From the NCBI RefSeq assembly GCF_011762025.1, contig NZ_JAASQR010000003.1:1-64000 (forward strand): a stretch of DNA of 64,000 nucleotides. Reading direction: 5' to 3'. Below are positions 62,054 through 64,000 of the stretch, in pieces. The translations under genes and the position numbers were made by a program. The DNA is from Sphingobium vermicomposti. Lineage in GTDB: Bacteria > Pseudomonadota > Alphaproteobacteria > Sphingomonadales > Sphingomonadaceae. The notes under the pieces are model-generated. The model saw only the letters and a program-made list of their open reading frames with translations. It searched no databases and was not told where the DNA came from. Every line of letters starts with the position of its first letter. The first letter of the stretch is position 1.

Positions 62054-64000
62054 CCGTTCGACCTTGGCTTGCTGCTTCTAATCGGCTGGACGACCCATGG
62101 GTGGGCATCGCCCAGCATTTTCGTGCTGCGCACCAAGCCTTGATCCAGGTCGATGGCCAGCCCTCCGGTTCGTGCCAGCAGCCGCCGGTCCACTTTCAGC
62201 CAGCGCGGTCGGCACCATGGTGGCAGGCCTCGGTCGGCCACGACAATGTCTGCCTGGACGCAGTCGCGTTCAAATATGGCCCTATCCACCAAGACGTCAC
62301 TTCGCGTCAGCAGCAATCGCCACGTCCGCCCGCCACCTTGCAATTGCACCGCGCACAGATCTGTCGAGCAACGTGCTTCTGGCAGATCGGCAAGGGTCCC
62401 CATGACGCCGCCAAAGCCAGCGCTTTCCGCCATCATGTCACGCACATAATCTCCCGCACGCGCGCGTAGCAGAACCATCTCTCCGCTCGATGAGCGCAGG
62501 GCAACATGGCGGCCATCGCCGGTGATCAATATTTCGGGCGGCGAAACCATGAGCATCGCGGCAACGCCGATGGCGACAGGGAACATGCCGGCCCAACGCC
62601 ACTGGCCTCGCCATAATAGGCACCACAGGCCCCCCATGATGATAGCACCGAATATGCCCATTGGCATCGTGGGCGTCATCACAACGGCCCAGGGACTCGC
62701 CGAAACGCCATGAGCAATGGCCAAAAGCAGGTCGAGCGCGTGTCCGGTGAGCCACCAGAAAGGAGCACCCGCGCCGATAATGTCCAGCAGCAAAGCCAGC
62801 GCCTCCAAGGGCATCACCACGAAAGTGGTCAAGGGGATGGCCAGCAGATTGGCAAAAGCGCCGAGCATCCCCGCCTTATGGAAATGCAACAGCGCGATCG
62901 GTGCCAGTACCAATTCGACGGCAAGGCCCGTCAGCAACATGGTGCCAACGTTTCGCGCCAGCCGCCGCGACATCCCCTCATCCCGCCCCGCCACAAAGGC
63001 GCGAAATTTGGGATGCTCGCCTAATGCTACCAGCGCGACCACGGCGGCGAAACTCATCTGAAAGCTCGGCCCCACGAGCGCTTCTGGCCAGAACATCAGC
63101 ACAATCACCGCCCCCGCCGCCACCAGGCGCAGGGTGATCGCATCCCGCCCCAACGCCAGGCCGCCCAATACCAGCAATGCCGCAACACATGACCGCACCG
63201 TCGGCACTTCCGCTCCGGTCAACAAGGTGTAGCCGATCCCCGCCAACGCCCCGCCAGCCGCCGCGATCAACATCAACGGCCAATCGAGCGCGGCGCGTCG
63301 GCTGAGTGCCATCAACCGCATCAACAGGAAGATCACTGCCCCGACCAGCGCGGTGACATGCAGGCCGCTGATGGAAAGCAGGTGAGCAAGGCCGCTGTTC
63401 CGCATGGCCTCCGCATCTTCGTCCGCGATTGCACCTTGATCCCCGGTGGCAAGCGCCGCCGCGATACCCGCCCCCGGTCCGCTGACGCGCCCGTTAATAT
63501 GCGCGAACAGACGCGCCCGCAGCGGACGCTCCTTGGCCGAGGGCCGAAGCACTGTCACCGGCTTCAGCGCCCGCCCGGTTGCGCCAATACCCTGGAAATA
63601 GGCACGGCGCGCGAAATCATATCCTCCCGGTAGGCTGGCCGCAGCGGGGGGCATCAATCGCACTCGAAAGCGGATGATGGCTCCCTCACCCACACCTCGG
63701 GGCATACCGCTTTCATCGATGTTGACGCGGACCAGCCGTGGCAAGGCAGGCGCTTCGATGGGCTCCAGCAATAAGCGACTCATCTGCTGGGCGGGAATCG
63801 CATTCACGGCCTTCACCTCGCCCGTCACTTCCATGAAGACAGGTCGCGCCAGTGGCGGCATCCCCACAGTCGCCGCCTTGCCCCAGATCAGCACGCATCC
63901 CGCACATGCCAGCACGCCGCCCAGAACAAAAACCTGCTGCATCCGCCCGCCCGTCGGCATCACCAAGCCAGCACTCGCAAATGCGAGGGAAACACAGCAA
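62044..64000 (-). CDS. comEC: ComEC/Rec2-family DNA-uptake channel (partial, 5' end outside window)
   Basis: At least 652 residues of a large polytopic protein. After an N-terminal DUF4131-like region comes the competence domain with many helices: the diagnostic [19 protein letters not shown] (about residue 205) and [20 protein letters not shown]. The C-terminal 130 residues resemble a degenerate metallo-beta-lactamase-like tail. ComEC moves single-stranded DNA across the inner membrane during transformation. The frame stays open to the window edge, so the GTG at 63966 is probably not the true start. It overlaps lexA at the 3' ends. Confidence 0.9.
   Translation of the reverse strand, partial: CCVSLAFASAGLVMPTGGRMQQVFVLGGVLACAGCVLIWGKAATVGMPPLARPVFMEVTGEVKAVNAIPAQQMSRLLLEPIEAPALPRLVRVNIDESGMPRGVGEGAIIRFRVRLMPPAAASLPGGYDFARRAYFQGIGATGRALKPVTVLRPSAKERPLRARLFAHINGRVSGPGAGIAAALATGDQGAIADEDAEAMRNSGLAHLLSISGLHVTALVGAVIFLLMRLMALSRRAALDWPLMLIAAAGGALAGIGYTLLTGAEVPTVRSCVAALLVLGGLALGRDAITLRLVAAGAVIVLMFWPEALVGPSFQMSFAAVVALVALGEHPKFRAFVAGRDEGMSRRLARNVGTMLLTGLAVELVLAPIALLHFHKAGMLGAFANLLAIPLTTFVVMPLEALALLLDIIGAGAPFWWLTGHALDLLLAIAHGVSASPWAVVMTPTMPMGIFGAIIMGGLWCLLWRGQWRWAGMFPVAIGVAAMLMVSPPEILITGDGRHVALRSSSGEMVLLRARAGDYVRDMMAESAGFGGVMGTLADLPEARCSTDLCAVQLQGGGRTWRLLLTRSDVLVDRAIFERDCVQADIVVADRGLPPWCRPRWLKVDRRLLARTGGLAIDLDQGLVRSTKMLGDAHPWVVQPIRSSKPRSNGQL

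Overview
The window looks like a chromosome segment of a sphingomonad (Sphingomonadaceae, perhaps Sphingobium-like). The evidence is a circularly permuted two-piece tmRNA with tag ANDNEALALAA, an alphaproteobacterial GTTC-N7-GTTC SOS box before lexA, TonB-dependent receptors, high GC and REP-like palindromes of the type common in this family. Species cannot be fixed from sequence alone.

Layout. 1-4.8 kb: a possible uracil-DNA-glycosylase-fold protein, a DUF5818-like small protein, an outer-membrane beta-barrel protein and a MASE1 histidine kinase/FixJ-type regulator pair. 4.8-20.7 kb: an accessory island. It holds a decayed truncated-haemoglobin gene, a STAND NTPase with an Mrr-like nuclease domain, an SMC-like ATPase with a small acidic partner, a type III restriction-modification pair (res, mod), about 1 kb of noncoding DNA carrying a run of hairpins, then a cassette with two different DEDD-type exonucleases and an unknown 421-residue protein. 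20.8-35.6 kb: divergent glpD/glpK, then a surface-polysaccharide cluster (flippase, glycosyltransferases, lyase-like toroid protein, CDP-glycerol-type transferase, GtrA-fused transferase). 35.7-47.7 kb: a complete type II secretion operon gspC-D-E-F-G-H-I-J-K-L-M-N-O on the minus strand, with REP-like elements at several gene junctions. 47.9-55.2 kb: a 2OG-Fe(II) oxygenase, a CYTH-CHAD protein, a TonB-dependent receptor, a surface lipoprotein and a small TPR-like protein. 55.5-64 kb: tmRNA, hemerythrin, trpG-trpD-trpC-moaC-moeA, a short Gln/Gly-rich gene, lexA and a partial comEC.

The most informative regulatory signal is a three-unit, 11-bp-periodic Pho box directly upstream of gspC, and a second 11-bp-periodic Pho-type array upstream of the lipoprotein gene. 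Together with the T2SS/lipoprotein adjacency this resembles the Caulobacter ElpS-T2SS phosphate-starvation locus and suggests a PhoB-controlled secretion module here. The defence island (5.2-15.2 kb) and the hairpin array (15.8-16.1 kb) are the best candidates for undescribed biology.
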